Positions 1 to 11,323 of a stretch of 64,000 nucleotides of DNA are shown here, in pieces. The first letter of the stretch is position 1. Each line of letters starts with the position of its first letter. Origin of the DNA: Lingula anatina. Lineage: Eukaryota; Brachiopoda; Lingulata; Lingulida; Lingulidae. The stretch is taken from contig NW_019773595.1 of NCBI RefSeq assembly GCF_001039355.2, forward strand, positions 1 to 64,000, given 5' to 3'. Made by a program: the position numbers and the translations under genes. Below the pieces are notes generated by a model. The model made no database searches and was not told the DNA's origin. It was given only the letters and a program-made list of their open reading frames with translations.

Positions 1-1050
1 TGGTGTTCTACCATCACATTCAAAATGAACATGAATCGTTTTTAGAGATGGTCAGGGGAAGCACAATGTCAGCATGAACCTATCCCACCAGAGGCTGAGA
101 GGAACAAACCATGGCTAGAACCTGGGTCACATTCAGTTCCGGCACTGGTAGAAACTGTTCTTAACAAGAGGTTTCAAAACAACTTATCTCAGGTTATTAA
201 CACAGGTAATATACTTGTAGCAACATTAGCATATTATAGAGGATCCAAATGTAGTTTTTGCCTCATCACAATGAACTTCTCCAGACCCAAAACTTGTTTA
301 AGAAAATGTTTAAGGACTAGCTGCTGTTATCTTAACAAGATGACAAGATGGGAAGCTTTTTTTTTTAAAGAAAGTTCTATTTGTGTTTTCTTAGCTGTGT
401 GCTGTTTTGTCTTATAAGTAGACTCTGTTAATACTGTGATGAATACTGTACCTATATATTCAGGTATGTTCTAATTTATGCTAAGAATCATTGTTAAACG
501 ACTAGGGTAGGAAAATGGCAGAACCTTGATTTATAAAAATCACTATATAAAGTTAAATCTATACAAATGTAGTAAGAGGCATTTTCAATTTTATTGCAGA
601 CACAGGATCTAATGAAAACATCAATTCACATGTTTTGATGTATTGTTCAAAACGGAACTTGTTTAAACCACTTGGCTACAGAACTACTGTAGAAGCTATC
701 TGGTTGTGATACACTACCAAGAGCACAAGGATAGGCAGGCAACAATTTAAGTGGCTGGTACATTCAGGTAGTGTTCATTCTGAAAGGGATTTCAGATCAT
801 GATTGCATGATTTCTTTATGATGCAAATAAAAAAATGTACAGTATTCATTGCAATTTGATACAGTCTGATGTATTGAGAAATGGCTGTTCACTTCTTTTC
901 TGAAATACTGTCAAGTGTTACGTACTAAAATGTTTTAATTGAGATGTTCCCATGTTTCTTGAAAATATAAAAGCATAATCTAAGAGCAAAGGAAGAATTA
1001 AAACAAATGTTTTCATTCTGAAGTTTGAGTTATAATTAGCTAGATGATTT
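1..1050. other. Non-coding stretch, no gene seen
   Basis: AT-rich sequence without an open frame that looks coding, without recognisable splice-bounded exons and without an obvious repeat. Nothing further can be supported. Confidence 0.5.
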
Positions 1051-1056
1051 GATCCT

Positions 1057-1238
1057 CAGGCCTACCCAACTACCAGACTCGGCACCTAAGGATCCTGAAT
1101 TAACCGATATATCGGACCACGCTACCCGTTTTCAAGGTGTGTGTCAGATCGCATTTCGGAGTATCATACACCAGAACAAATTTTGTAGCACGACTGCGGG
1201 CTCATCCACGCTCNGAGTCTGGTAGTTGGGTAGGCCTG
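1057..1238. mobile_element. MITE with 23-24 bp terminal inverted repeats
   Basis: The left end begins CAGGCCTACCCAACTACCAG and the right end is its reverse complement, ending GGGTAGGCCTG. The five bases ATCCT flank both sides and are a likely target-site duplication. The element is about 180 bp and non-coding. The N at 1214 touches the right inverted repeat, so one base there is uncertain. Superfamily not assigned; its CAGGCC ends and 5-bp duplication resemble the element at 26839. Confidence 0.75.
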
Positions 1239-1620
1239 ATCCTCTTCAGCAAGCACATAAGGGCATGGGTGGCCTATCCAGTAGGTGGGGAAAAAAGATA
1301 TAAAATATCATTACATTCCCACATTACAGTCTCATGCAGTGACATTGGCCCATATGGCAGCATGGATGCAACTTGAGCCATGGGACCCAAGGAACCTCAG
1401 TCCAAATCCTGTTTAGTGATTATTATGTATGACTTGCAATGCCCAATACAAGAAGACGTAACAAATAAGTTAAACTGTTTTGTAGTTTTGGTTTGTCATG
1501 TATGTAAGACCCCATTCCTATAGACACACCATCAGTCCATGTGGATCAACCCAGCTCTGCGGGGACTCTCGCTAAGTGCAATCAGCTAAACGGATTGATA
1601 TGCCTCCTCTTGTTTCCACC

Positions 1621-2280
1621 ATACTCATATGATACATTTTGGACTGTCAGCTAGAAGAAGGTATTTCCAAAAAGATGTTATTAAATTTCTACTTGTGTCA
1701 AATGAGAATCTTGTTCGTTTTATTGGCCAGCTGGGCGCACAACACTAAGGCCCAAGAACCAGCGCATTATCTAACGTGACACTATCCTAACTGGGACTTA
1801 AGTCTGGGACTTAACAATTGGCGAGCTACGAATAATTAAATTAATATAATATTCATATCCAAAGATAAGCTTAGAAGGGGGCAGACAATAGACATTCGGG
1901 AATGATCGCGACCAGGGCACTTGGCACAAGATAAAACTCAGAAATGCCTTTGAAGGCTAGGGCTGATTATGGTGATCCAGGAAACACGGTGACTGAGTTG
2001 GGGTAGAGCCTGAGTCAAAGCAATTCCCTGGTCAAAGGGACTGCCTTCAGTCAAGTGTTATTTCTACCTGGTTATTAAAATTCCTGAATGATCTATAAAG
2101 GCTGCCCTGTTTTAAGGTGATATCATATCGTATTTTGGCTCTCGCGATATCATTATACATTTTGGACTGACAGTTACAATGTAGAAGAAACCTCTGTATA
2201 TTTCCAAAAGATATTATTTAATTTCTACTTGCGTTGAATGAGAATCTTGTTCGTTTTATTGGATCAGCTGGGTGCACAAC
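1621..2280. repeat. Two diverged direct copies of a ~110 bp repeat
   Basis: Positions 1621-1743 and 2145-2280 share a stretch running from ATACATTTTGGACTG or its near equivalent, through TTTCCAAAA.GAT.TTAT, to GAGAATCTTGTTCGTTTTAT and the bases after it. No coding potential is seen. They are probably two fragments of one dispersed element. Confidence 0.55.
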
Positions 2281-2394
2281 AAAATTATAATTTTGCCTAG
2301 CTGAATCATAGTTGTAAACCATACCAAATGGCACCGTTCTCCCTCTTAAATACCAAATTTTTTCGGGCCTTTCATCAGGCCCCTAACCCATTGC

Positions 2395-2475
2395 CAAGTT
2401 GGGGGGGGGGTTCGCTTTGCATCGAACCCCCCCTTCAAATAATCCTGGATCCACCTCTGCTCACCTTGTCTTATA
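2395..2475. repeat. Poly-G/poly-C containing dispersed-repeat fragment
   Basis: A G run at about 2401-2410 is followed by a C run at about 2446-2452, with TTCGCTTTGCATCGAA between, so the region can fold on itself. It then reads AATCCTGGATCCACC, the style of degraded transposon seen again at 26839 and 39441. No gene. Confidence 0.4.
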
Positions 2476-2689
2476 ATTGATGGGCAAGTACTGGCAATTT
2501 CACTGGGAAAGCCTGACAATGCTGTGACCTTTGGTAGTTTGGCTGACACGAACGTAAGAGCAGTTCTGAAGGCAGGCTCTAATCAGTAGTTTGACTTGTG
2601 TTTGACAGATACAGGGAGGAAAAAAATAAAAGGTGCTACTTGGCCACGATTCACAAAGTCAGTGCTACCCATCAGACAAGACATCTGAT

Positions 2690-2950
2690 TTATCACATTC
2701 CCTGACCCTGAGAACATTGGTGTAGACACTTCATTTGTCATGTTTGCTTGCCTAGTTACAGAGATACAGAAGTAAAATGGTTTTTCAGTAATGGCGATCC
2801 TAATTTGCATATTTAGGAAAATTGTGTAAATCTAATTCTAACAGAAACATCTTAATAATGTTCCTCGACCCTGAAAATATAGGTAAAGACACTTCATTTG
2901 TCATATTCGCCTGTCTAGTTCCAGAGATATTGCGAAAATTTGGAAATCTG
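2690..2950. repeat. Diverged tandem duplication (~75 bp unit)
   Basis: Positions about 2697-2770 and 2863-2940 align along GACCCTGARAA.AT, then GACACTTCATTTGTCAT, then a GCCT..TAGTT.CAGAGATA block. Non-coding. The rest of 2280-4110 shows no exon or gene that I can support. Confidence 0.5.
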
Positions 2951-4112
2951 GCAGCCATTTTGTTTTTTTGCAAATTAGACCGTTAAAAACGCAAAATTTC
3001 GCTTGGGAACCGGGTTAATCGGATTAAGCATCCCAAAATTATGCCAATAAGCCTGGTTCCTAACTCTTACCCCAAAATACCCCTTGCTTCTTATGCAGAG
3101 CCCTTTTTTCAAAAATCTCACTAGACTATAACTAGGAATCGGTGATAATTATGCAGGAAAATGTTGTTTAATATTGCAAATAAGTTTACAGAAGAAAAAA
3201 AATTGCGTAACGCCAACATTAATGCTATAGATGAATAACAGTGCCTTATTATCCTCAAACACATTGGGGTTATTCATATCATGTTAATACAACAAGATTA
3301 AAAGTTTGAATAGCAGCTTATTTATTGGAATATTTTTGTTATATTTTTTATTATTTTTTAATTTTTTTTCAAACACTGGCATTTCAACTCCCATTCACCT
3401 GAAGCTCGTCACTTTTTCTGTATTTTTTCTGCTTCTTGTCTGTATATTTGACAGCTTTTCGGCCTTGTTATGATTATTTGTTGACTCTTTTTAATGAGAC
3501 ATTGATATTATTTTATTATTAATTAAAAAATTACAAAAGGTCGTCTCTGTAATCACAAAAAAAACACCGGTGCTGTTTGTTTAGGTAAACCTGAAAGTTC
3601 ACATGATTATTACGATTTAACGGTAGGCCTATACCTATTAAACAAATGCTTATTTAATTGACACGCCACCCAAAGGTATTCACATACATGCATTGCACAT
3701 ATCTGCTCCACGGCCACGGCAACCGTCCTCTACAAGTTGTGGGGGAGGGGGGCACGCATATGGTCCATATGATTTTGAAATACTGCAAGGTGGGGAAAAA
3801 ATTACACCTATGGTATTGACTTAGTCAGACTTACTGACAATCAATAAACTCTAGTCGCTATTGACAGCACATAAATCTTCGGTTGGAGTTCACAGAACAA
3901 ATTGCCAGAATCAACAACAATAAATATTTCATTGGAATGACATGCACTAATTCACTATTTTCCATTTCCGAGGGTCTAAGTTGAGAATCTCCTAAGGAAT
4001 CTGCTGGTCTTGGAACGAATTTTAAATGCGTTAGTTAAAATAGAGTCTGCAACGAAAAGACAAGTAGGCACATTCTAGATATACCAAAATTATATATCAT
4101 TGAAATATATGT

Positions 4113-6343
4113 ATGGAGGCCGTTGCTATACATGATGTCGATGCGACAGCAGAAGACGAGCTTGCATTTAAAAAGAATGATGTACTTAAGGTAAGTCCTA
4201 GTATTGATCAAGGAGGTAAGCATACGAGAGATATAATCCCTTGGTTTGATCGTGTGTACATGCGATATTACTATCTATTAGGATAAAAGATAAGATATGG
4301 ATGGAGTTCGGTACAATGAAAAGAAAAGAATGATGCTCGTTTTGCTAGGTGCCAATCAAAATCAGCATTTCTTGATCAGTGTTACATTAAATGCTGGTGA
4401 CGAAGGACATTTGCAAGGCAGAGGCACTATGCAACCACTGAGAGCTCGGTGGCTAATAACATTTCTCTTCGTGTCAGAAATCAAAGCAGCGTACCGTATG
4501 AATGTCTGCGTAAACTGACATTGCAGAATTCGGTAAAGGGTTTTTTTGTGGAGGGAAATTCTTCACTGTGAAAGAGGATTTTTAAAATGCAATACGGTAT
4601 ATTTTGCAAATAAAAATGTGTAATATGAAATAGGCCTATGTTTGTTTAGAACTTGGAATGAGCCCCTTTTTTTCTTTAAGTTAATAGGAAATTTCATTAG
4701 CTGCATTAGTTTTGGACTTTTTCGTTAATATCCAAGATCCCTTAACGCGCCTTTGTTCGTAAACCCATCGTTCACTTTTGAAAATGCATGATAAAAAGCA
4801 ACTTATTCAAAGCAAATTAATAACATTTCAGATATTATGTATGAATGAGCAATACTGGTATAAAGCAGAATTAAACGGAAAAGTAGGAATTGTCCCCAGC
4901 ACTTCAGTTGAAATGAGAGATTACGAGTAAGTGTTGCATTGCTCTTTTCAATATTATGCGTGTTTTGGGTTGGAGTCGATGACTGCATTGAGGTTTAAAG
5001 GCTAGCTAAAGGGAAAAGGTTAAAATGATAAATTCATTCCCTGCAACCTCCATTTCGCAACATACGAAACATACGAGGGTTCACAGAAACCACTATTGCA
5101 TTTGTTGATTATTATTACACTTACCTCTGTCAAGGGGGTTATACTTTTGGCTTTGTACTGTAAGTTTGTTAGTCAACAGCCTAACTCAAAAGGTTGTGGA
5201 TGGATATTGATTAAATATTCAGGATGGGTCAGAAATAGGCCAACTTGAAATCATTTGAGTGGTACTCAGTTATTTAATTAATCAACTATTTAATTAATTG
5301 GAAATTAGAATTGAACTGCACTAACAGAGGTGTGCTCTCCGAGTGCTTTTTTAAGTTAATGATATTACGACATAAAAGAATCTTTCTGTCTAACGATGCA
5401 TTTCGTAAAGTGTAGAAGGGTGCAATAGTTTCTTCTATTCAACTTTTTATTAACAAATCACACGGTTAAATAATTTGACGTCGGGCTTAGATTGTACTTG
5501 AAATTTAATTAAAGATTGATAATCAACTTACACGTTTCAACATTTTATAAGGAAAAAAATGCCCCTTTTGTCAATTTTAATTATATTCACAATCTTTCTA
5601 ATTACAGCTGGTTTTTTGGTCCAATAAATCGTGAAAAAGCAGAAGAAATTTTACTTGAAAGAAAAGCAGATGGAACCTATTCTCAACCAGATGGTGCTTT
5701 CTTAGTAAGACATGATGAAAGTTCTGAAGGGAAATTCTCTGTTTTAGTCAAGTTAGTATACAGCATCATAAATCGTTTGTTTGATATGCCATCAAATTCA
5801 AATAGTATTTCTAAATCAATGAATTAGCATTAACAAGGTACACTGTATCATACAGTCAAGCATGAGCATTTTATGTTTTGTTTCTAGATTCTCTTATTAT
5901 TAAGAATATATCTGCTCACATTTATACACAGCAGGAAACGGTCAACGCTCTTTGTATCCTTTGCTCTGCACTCTGTCAAATATTTTCCCATAAACGCTCT
6001 GGTATGAGAATCGCAAGAAAAATGTGTAAAAAAAGCATTCGGCATCACGCGCAGAACCAGTATCTTTGGGGAGCTACATTGTGCACGTTCTTGGCATTGA
6101 GAGAATTTGCCTGTAATACACTCGCTGTTTAATCTTTTTTTTTTTTTGTTTGTTTGTTTGTTTTTGTTTTTATCTTTTTGCAGATTGGGTGAGTCTGTCC
6201 AACAGTTTAAAGTGCTCTCAGATAACACGGGAAGATATTCCATTTGGGGGAAGAAGTTTAACTCCTTGAATCAGGTTCTAGAGCACCACAGAACTACCTC
6301 TGCCAGTACAACGCGGACAGTTCTCCTTAAAGACATGTTTTAG
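4113..6343 (+). CDS. GRB2-like SH3-SH2 adaptor lacking the C-terminal SH3
   Basis: Four exons join in frame: 4113-4190, 4832-4926, 5608-5751 and 6184-6343 (477 nt, 158 residues), all with GT-AG borders; AATAAA lies at 6369. GRB2 links phosphotyrosine receptors to SOS through an SH2 between two SH3 domains. Here residues 1-57 are an SH3 and 59-152 an SH2, then a stop falls where GRB2 would continue into its second SH3. The SH3 keeps the binding tryptophan (W35) and P48, but His7, Val9, Thr50 and Ser51 replace the Tyr, Phe and Asn-Tyr of GRB2, so proline-peptide binding is probably weakened. The SH2 keeps FLVR (Arg92) and the tryptophan (W127) that gives GRB2 its pYxN preference; the GRB2 His in HFKVL is Gln113, and about six residues are inserted before the FLVR strand. 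Assignment to the family is firm; function is inferred. Confidence 0.9.
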
Positions 6344-6368
6344 AGTCCAACTTAAACTATTTTCATTT

Positions 6369-6374
6369 AATAAA
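6369..6374 (+). terminator. Poly(A) signal of the GRB2-like gene
   Basis: AATAAA 26 bases after the stop codon of the SH3-SH2 gene, a normal position for a short 3' UTR. Confidence 0.6.
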
Positions 6375-7164
6375 TTCATCTTTTTTGTATCTTTAAATCT
6401 TTTGAGAAGTCCTTACGAATGGCAGCACCATTACGTGCTACATAATGATTAAATGAACAGAATTATCACAGTACTGTATGGATAGCTTGATATTTTGTTT
6501 TATTATCTGCATGCATTTTATATTTTGTGTCAGCATATTTTTCCATTGTCATTACTGCATATAATCGAGGGTCCATCAATCTAACAGGACAAAAGAGCGC
6601 GCGGCCTTCTGCCTTTAGACGCGACTTCGAACAGAAAGAATTATTGTTCTGCTTTAGTTGTTTGCTGGGTCCCGACTCCTACCTGTACATTTATCTTCTT
6701 TAGAAAAATAACGTTGCATTTTAGAAAAAATTTTAAAAATTTTTCATGTATGAAAATTGCAAATAAAAACATCTTTTTCTTACTTTGTATATATTGTGCG
6801 TCTACAGATGTATTTTATCGGGTGGGTAAAATTTCGTACATTAATACACAACACAATCTTGACCTTCCTTACAGGCTGTTACAATGTAAATGTATTTTGA
6901 AAGTAGTATACTAAAATACACATAGGATGGCGCTCATGTACGGCGATAATTTTATTTGCTAAAGGGGCAAATAATTTTATTCAATGATATGTCTTTGTAA
7001 AGAAAATTTTAATTCAATTCATTTTACGTTTTTGGAGAGCTGATATGCGCATGTATAAATATCTCAATAAATATAGAGTATTAGGGCCTACACATCTAAA
7101 TGAATGAGTTGCCATATGTAATAATAATGAAAAGGTCAAGTTCAAATCATCATATAACAATGTC
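6375..7164. other. Intergenic stretch, nothing recognised
   Basis: AT-rich spacer between the GRB2-like gene (+) and the 340-residue coiled-coil gene (-), which converge here. No exon, RNA gene or repeat that can be supported. Confidence 0.5.
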
Positions 7165-8187
7165 CTATATGTATCCCAAATAGTCTCGTTTTTCTCCCTC
7201 AAGAGCTGTTCTCGCCTCGGTTGCTTTTCGTAGTTTCTGGCCCGTCAATTTCACAGCGCTTATTGTCTGCATTACTCTGGTGTAAGAACTTCCATCTCTG
7301 CCCTCCAGAAGGTTAGCGAGTTCTGTGAGCGTTATCAGAAATGTCTCTATGTCCCCCTCGGTAAGGCAGCCGACGGTGGAGGAGGCCACAGACAAACGGC
7401 CGAGCAGTAAACCAAGGAACTCGGAGCAGCCGTGTATTACCTGGATGAGATTTGTGGCCTGGAGCAGAGTTTGATGAAGTGCTTCATTTTCATGTTCGAT
7501 TTTACGAAATTCTTTCAGCAGTTGGTGATGTTGTCCTTTCAGGTGTCTTAAATCTTTTTCCAGTAAAGAAAGGTCGTTTTTGATATTGCGCAGACTCTCT
7601 TTATAGGAGTTTACCTGACTCCTAAATTCCCTCTCCATTTTATTGCAACGGTCTATCGTTAAAGCAAGCTCTGTTATAGCTTTCGCAGCGAGGATCCCCC
7701 CAACTACTCTTACGGGCATTCCTACCTCAGGTATTATCATGGCTACTGCGCTGGCTATGCCTGTTATTACAGAACCTGCCTTTGCTATTTTGAACTTATT
7801 TTCTGCCTTACTTTTATTTTTACTGGTAATGTTGAGCAACTCTTGAACGTCACGTGATGCACATTCTTTTGAGCTTATGTTGTCTTTCATTTGTTGCTGT
7901 CGATGTTCGTTTTCGGAAATCCTCTGCAGTTCTTCCTCCATCTCTTTTCGTAATATGTTGAAGACAACAAAGTGGACTTCCATACGCTCGTTGACTTTGC
8001 TTTGGATCTCCTGAGTGTCTTCGAGCGAAATCTCGATAAAAACTTGGGCTTGTTCCAAGTTGGAAGTAATGTCATCGGTGCTAGAAGATGGCTCTACGAT
8101 AAGCCCGGAGACGTTACACAGGTATTCCAGACCTTGGAGAAAACAGGGGAATACGTCTTCGACTTTACACCCGTATTGCTGGTCCAT
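7165..8187 (-). CDS. Unrecognised 340-residue coiled-coil protein with a hydrophobic hairpin
   Basis: One coding exon. The ATG at 8187 lies 15 bases inside the exon, after the acceptor TTTTCAG ending at 8203, so at least one 5' exon is non-coding. I do not recognise the family. Residues 50-125 and 178-250 are heptad-like, Glu/Lys/Gln-rich helices. Between them residues 134-176 are hydrophobic and Gly/Ala-rich (GSVITGIASAVAMIIPEVG, then VRVVGGILAAKAI), which could be a membrane-inserting helical hairpin. Residues 250-340 are a helical tail. There is no signal peptide. This layout resembles helical pore-formers (ClyA/Hbl type) and apolipoprotein L, but only in architecture; a structural or vesicle-associated role is equally possible. 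Its divergent neighbour at 12858 has a similar layout. Confidence 0.8.
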   Translation of the reverse strand: MDQQYGCKVEDVFPCFLQGLEYLCNVSGLIVEPSSSTDDITSNLEQAQVFIEISLEDTQEIQSKVNERMEVHFVVFNILRKEMEEELQRISENEHRQQQMKDNISSKECASRDVQELLNITSKNKSKAENKFKIAKAGSVITGIASAVAMIIPEVGMPVRVVGGILAAKAITELALTIDRCNKMEREFRSQVNSYKESLRNIKNDLSLLEKDLRHLKGQHHQLLKEFRKIEHENEALHQTLLQATNLIQVIHGCSEFLGLLLGRLSVASSTVGCLTEGDIETFLITLTELANLLEGRDGSSYTRVMQTISAVKLTGQKLRKATEARTALEGEKRDYLGYI

Positions 8188-8203
8188 GGTTGACGATGGG
8201 CCC

Positions 8204-8940
8204 TGAAAAGTGGAACTTTTCTATCTAGAGTTACCGCAAGAAAGACAATCCCTTTGAAATTAAAAAAAAAGTTTACCATTATCAGGAACTAGCATTAAAC
8301 AGTAACAAAAAAGAAGCATAATAAACCACGGAGAATAATTCAATGTTAGGACTGAAAATACTGACAAATTAATACAAAAAGGTAAAATTCATGAAAAAAA
8401 GAACGTGAATTGACGCTCGATTCCGTTTTTAACTGTACCTTTCCTTTATAATTATCAATTTATGAGACAACTTCCCAACCCAATGTCCACCAGTGGTTTG
8501 TATTGCCAAAATCAACCTGCCCTATCTATCTGTCCCGATAGCTGTTTAAGTACCTATAAGATTTTCTCCGCCCACATGACTGACATGATGAGTCACCAAA
8601 ATAAACTCCGGGGATTTTTTCTACTACAATGTGGAGGAAGAGGGGTCTTGGGAAGAATGGGATATACAGCCATTTAATCCGTTATCTCCCTCTCTCTCTC
8701 TCTCTATATATATATCAGCAAGATTTGTTAGGTGTCTACGTCAACATATGATACTAATTAATAACGTATCAACAACGATGTCGAAGGAGATTCAATAGTA
8801 CTTATATTCACAATTTAGAGAAGTAACAAAAATATTCACAGTGGTTAGCCTAAATAGTTGGCTTATATCCCAATTAACACGGTTTTAGCATCGCTATACT
8901 GAAGGGCATTTGATTATCGAGGTCTGTTTAATCACATCAC
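8204..8940 (-). other. Probable 5' UTR intron of the 340-residue gene
   Basis: Minus-strand sequence between the acceptor at 8203 and a candidate donor GAG|GTGAGTG with exon end at 9092. It holds a short CT/TA microsatellite at 8692-8715. No coding exon is seen. The true intron would run 8204-9091 if the candidate donor is used. Confidence 0.4.
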
Positions 8941-9091
8941 ATTGGAGGATAAACGTCATCAGGCATTAAAAGTGGGTCTAAGTCAATATCAGGATATGAA
9001 TGTGAAAATAATAACAAATAACCCGGTTTAGCATGTTTGGAAAGAAATTTGACATGTTTTGGCAATTCTTTGTTGACAAATCGACACTCAC

Positions 9092-9200
9092 CTCGTACAG
9101 CAGCGTTCAACAGCCGTCGCTTGTGCTCAAACTGGTGTTTAACCATCTGGAATATTATTGTACGAAAATACACTTGGAATTTTGATCAATCACTGGGGAA
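9092..9200 (-). other. Candidate non-coding first exon of the 340-residue gene
   Basis: On the minus strand the sequence ends CTGTACGAG just before GTGAGTG, a near-ideal donor, with the exon's last base at 9092. Its upstream limit is unknown. The ATG-containing frame in it does not join in frame with the coding exon, so it would be untranslated leader. Prediction only. Confidence 0.35.
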
Positions 9201-9249
9201 ACTTTATCTGTATTGGGGGCTTTTTTGTATTTAGCTGCTCAAAAATTCC

Positions 9250-9260
9250 GTTTCGCTTTC
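9250..9260 (-). promoter_or_regulatory. IRF/ISRE-like motif GAAAGCGAAAC
   Basis: The minus strand reads GAAAGCGAAAC, an exact match to the IRF consensus GAAANNGAAAC. It lies about 160 bases upstream of the candidate donor of the first exon of the 340-residue gene. Motif match only; binding is not shown. Confidence 0.4.
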
Positions 9261-9744
9261 TCTTTGCTTTTACATCAGGTTAACAAAGGGAATTTTTCCT
9301 ACAGAACGAATCCACATTTTTACGAAATCACTTTGTACCTAGCCATTGGATCAGAACAATTACAAGACCCAGCTGTTAATCAAAACATAAAATAAATGTC
9401 AATATGTCACGATTTGAGTCTAGATAACGAAAAGATATTGGGTGCAGCTGCGATGGTTTATACCTCTATCATACATATCACTGTCTCCCAAAAATAAATG
9501 TTAAATTTAGCTAATAAATATTTATAATAATATAAAATATTAACTCGCGGTAACAGGAGCAAACTCGAGGAAACATTTTCTTAAATGGGGGTGGGTTTGG
9601 GGGTTGAGGTGAGATTTAAGAACGAGTTTAAAGGTAATTAAAGCCTGCTTTTAGATTTTCCTGATCAAGCTCTTACATTGTTTCTGAATGGAAAGTAATG
9701 TACGAATGGAGTTTGCCATTGAAGTTTAAGTACTTATAGGCTCT

Positions 9745-9946
9745 GTTCTCACAACTTTTAGATCGATCTATCACCGCGGGGAGTCTCACTAGATTACTGT
9801 CAGATAATCCCCCTTAAGTGTCCGTTCCCGCCTACTACAAGCTTTAAGGGGTAATTAACTTTCGTGTCCGCCTGGCTGACAGCTATTTAGCGTGAACCCC
9901 CAGGGAGTTAGGTCGATCCAATGTAGGTCGATCTAATCTATGAGAA
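9745..9946. mobile_element. MITE family M, copy 1
   Basis: About 200 bp. Inverted ends have the form TTCYCA.A..TTTTAGATCGATC, with an internal block GAACCCCCAGGGAGTTAGGT and a separate block containing GGGGTAATTAA. The same arrangement occurs at 23454-23651 and 45880-46092, and a diverged form at 12074-12301. Non-coding and non-autonomous; superfamily not assigned. Confidence 0.75.
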
Positions 9947-10149
9947 TGGGGTGAAAGAGACTCGAGCAACCGTTCATCTAGTTCCCCGTGCGTGCTTGAG
10001 CAATAGCCCTTACTTAAAACAATTTGTAATTTAATTTTGTACATTATAACATTATGAAGTCTAATATCACGTATGTTTACGATTATGGTACATTAATACT
10101 TGCCAGCTCTTTCCTGGACCCTTCCCCACCCTCCAGCTAGACTATCAAT

Positions 10150-10372
10150 ATCTTCTGTATGGGATAGATCGAATGATTCGCTATGAAGAATTTTATTAGT
10201 TGAAGGAGAAGTGAAAGAAAGAAAATGGGAATTTCCAATGTGACTCATCACATTACTGTTCATCGCGTTACTGAAAAAAACCCCCGCTTACTATTCTTAG
10301 TCGCATGTAGGTGTATGGGATAGAATGATTCACTTGTATAGGTCGAAGGAGAATGAGAATTGGAATTTCCAA
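10150..10372 (+). promoter_or_regulatory. Upstream region with duplicated kappaB-like motifs
   Basis: GGGAATTTCC, a textbook NF-kappaB site, lies at 10227-10236, and TGGAATTTCC recurs at about 10362-10371. Both sit in a partly duplicated segment (TATGGGATAGA..GAATGATTC, then GAAGGAGAA, then AATTTCCAAT). The second is about 130 bases and the first about 265 bases upstream of the TATA box at 10501, which probably serves the 736-residue gene. Confidence 0.5.
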
Positions 10373-10500
10373 TTTTTCCCAGACAAAAGTCCCAGTTGAA
10401 AAAAAAAACCCCTGCAGCTGACTTTAAATTTGTGAGTCGTCATATATGCGAAAAAAATCCCAGGCTACAAATCAATACTTGTCATCGTCTGATGCAGGTG

Positions 10501-10507
10501 TATATAA
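10501..10507 (+). promoter_or_regulatory. TATA box for the 736-residue gene
   Basis: TATATAAGGG at 10501 is a strong TATA box. It precedes an exon-like stretch that ends in a good donor at 10641 and would splice to the coding exon at 12858. Confidence 0.5.
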
Positions 10508-10529
10508 GGGCGTGTGGACAGCAGCATGC

Positions 10530-10641
10530 AGACTGCAGACACCGGCCTCGAGTGTACAACACTGTCGACCACAAGGCACTCGAACGCTATTGAAATTTGA
10601 AATAAGATTTTTGACGGTGACAAGATACGATCGAGTTTAAG
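10530..10641 (+). other. Candidate 5' untranslated exon of the 736-residue gene
   Basis: Begins about 25-30 bases after the TATA box and ends TTTAAG before GTAAATG. It is less AT-rich than the flanks and carries a short upstream ATG. The intron would be 10642-12857, joining exactly to the acceptor TTTATAG in front of the ATG. Confidence 0.45.
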
Positions 10642-10707
10642 GTAAATGCTATCTTCTATGCCAATATAGGCCTATAATTTGTTATTTTGTAGGTCTGTGT
10701 TCACACC

Positions 10708-10787
<80 letters not shown>

Positions 10788-10872
10788 GATACGACAACGA
10801 CATACAGGTACATGTAGGTTGCTTTAGCATATCCTTTATGTGTGTGTGCGTGCGTGCGTGCGTGCGTGTGTG
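10708..10872. repeat. Compound microsatellite (TG)n(TA)n and (GTGC)n
   Basis: TG repeats at about 10708-10720 run into TA repeats to 10784; a second GTGC-rich tract lies at about 10838-10872. These sit inside the predicted 5' UTR intron. Confidence 0.9.
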
Positions 10873-11323
10873 CGCCTCCAGGTGGTTTATAATGTCTGTA
10901 AAAACGAATTAAATTAGGGCACGTCATAAAAAGAGGTGGCAACACAACAGCAATGACTTTCTGACCACAGGATGCGTTAGTAGTCCGTTACAAAACTACT
11001 GTTCTATAATTTTCTGTATTATTTTCGAGGCCCCTGTTATATCAGAGGGTAACAGCAGTAGTGCGGGTTCAGGGTCAACAGCAGAGAGGAGCCTCTAGAT
11101 TGAATCACGGTTGTATTGGGTTCTTCTCACTTGCAAAAATTTAACGTCCGAGTAACAACCCAACTTGTTTCAGTATTTTAAAACAGTATTGTAACCCTTT
11201 ATTGTCATCCAAATAACAAAAAATGAGGTTTTCCTGCTTCTAATTATTCAATAATGCACTCATCTTTCTGTTGCTTTAAAACATTAAAAGTCTCCTCAAA
11301 AATATTAAATATTAGCGTTTGTA

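Noticed and set aside
5884-6243. 119-codon minus-strand frame in intron 3 of the GRB2-like gene
   Set aside because: Runs across a poly-A/T tract and antisense to exon 4; no coding features.
10682-10945. Frames made of IYIY or HTHT repeats (also at 22693 and 28052)
   Set aside because: Products of TA and TG microsatellites.
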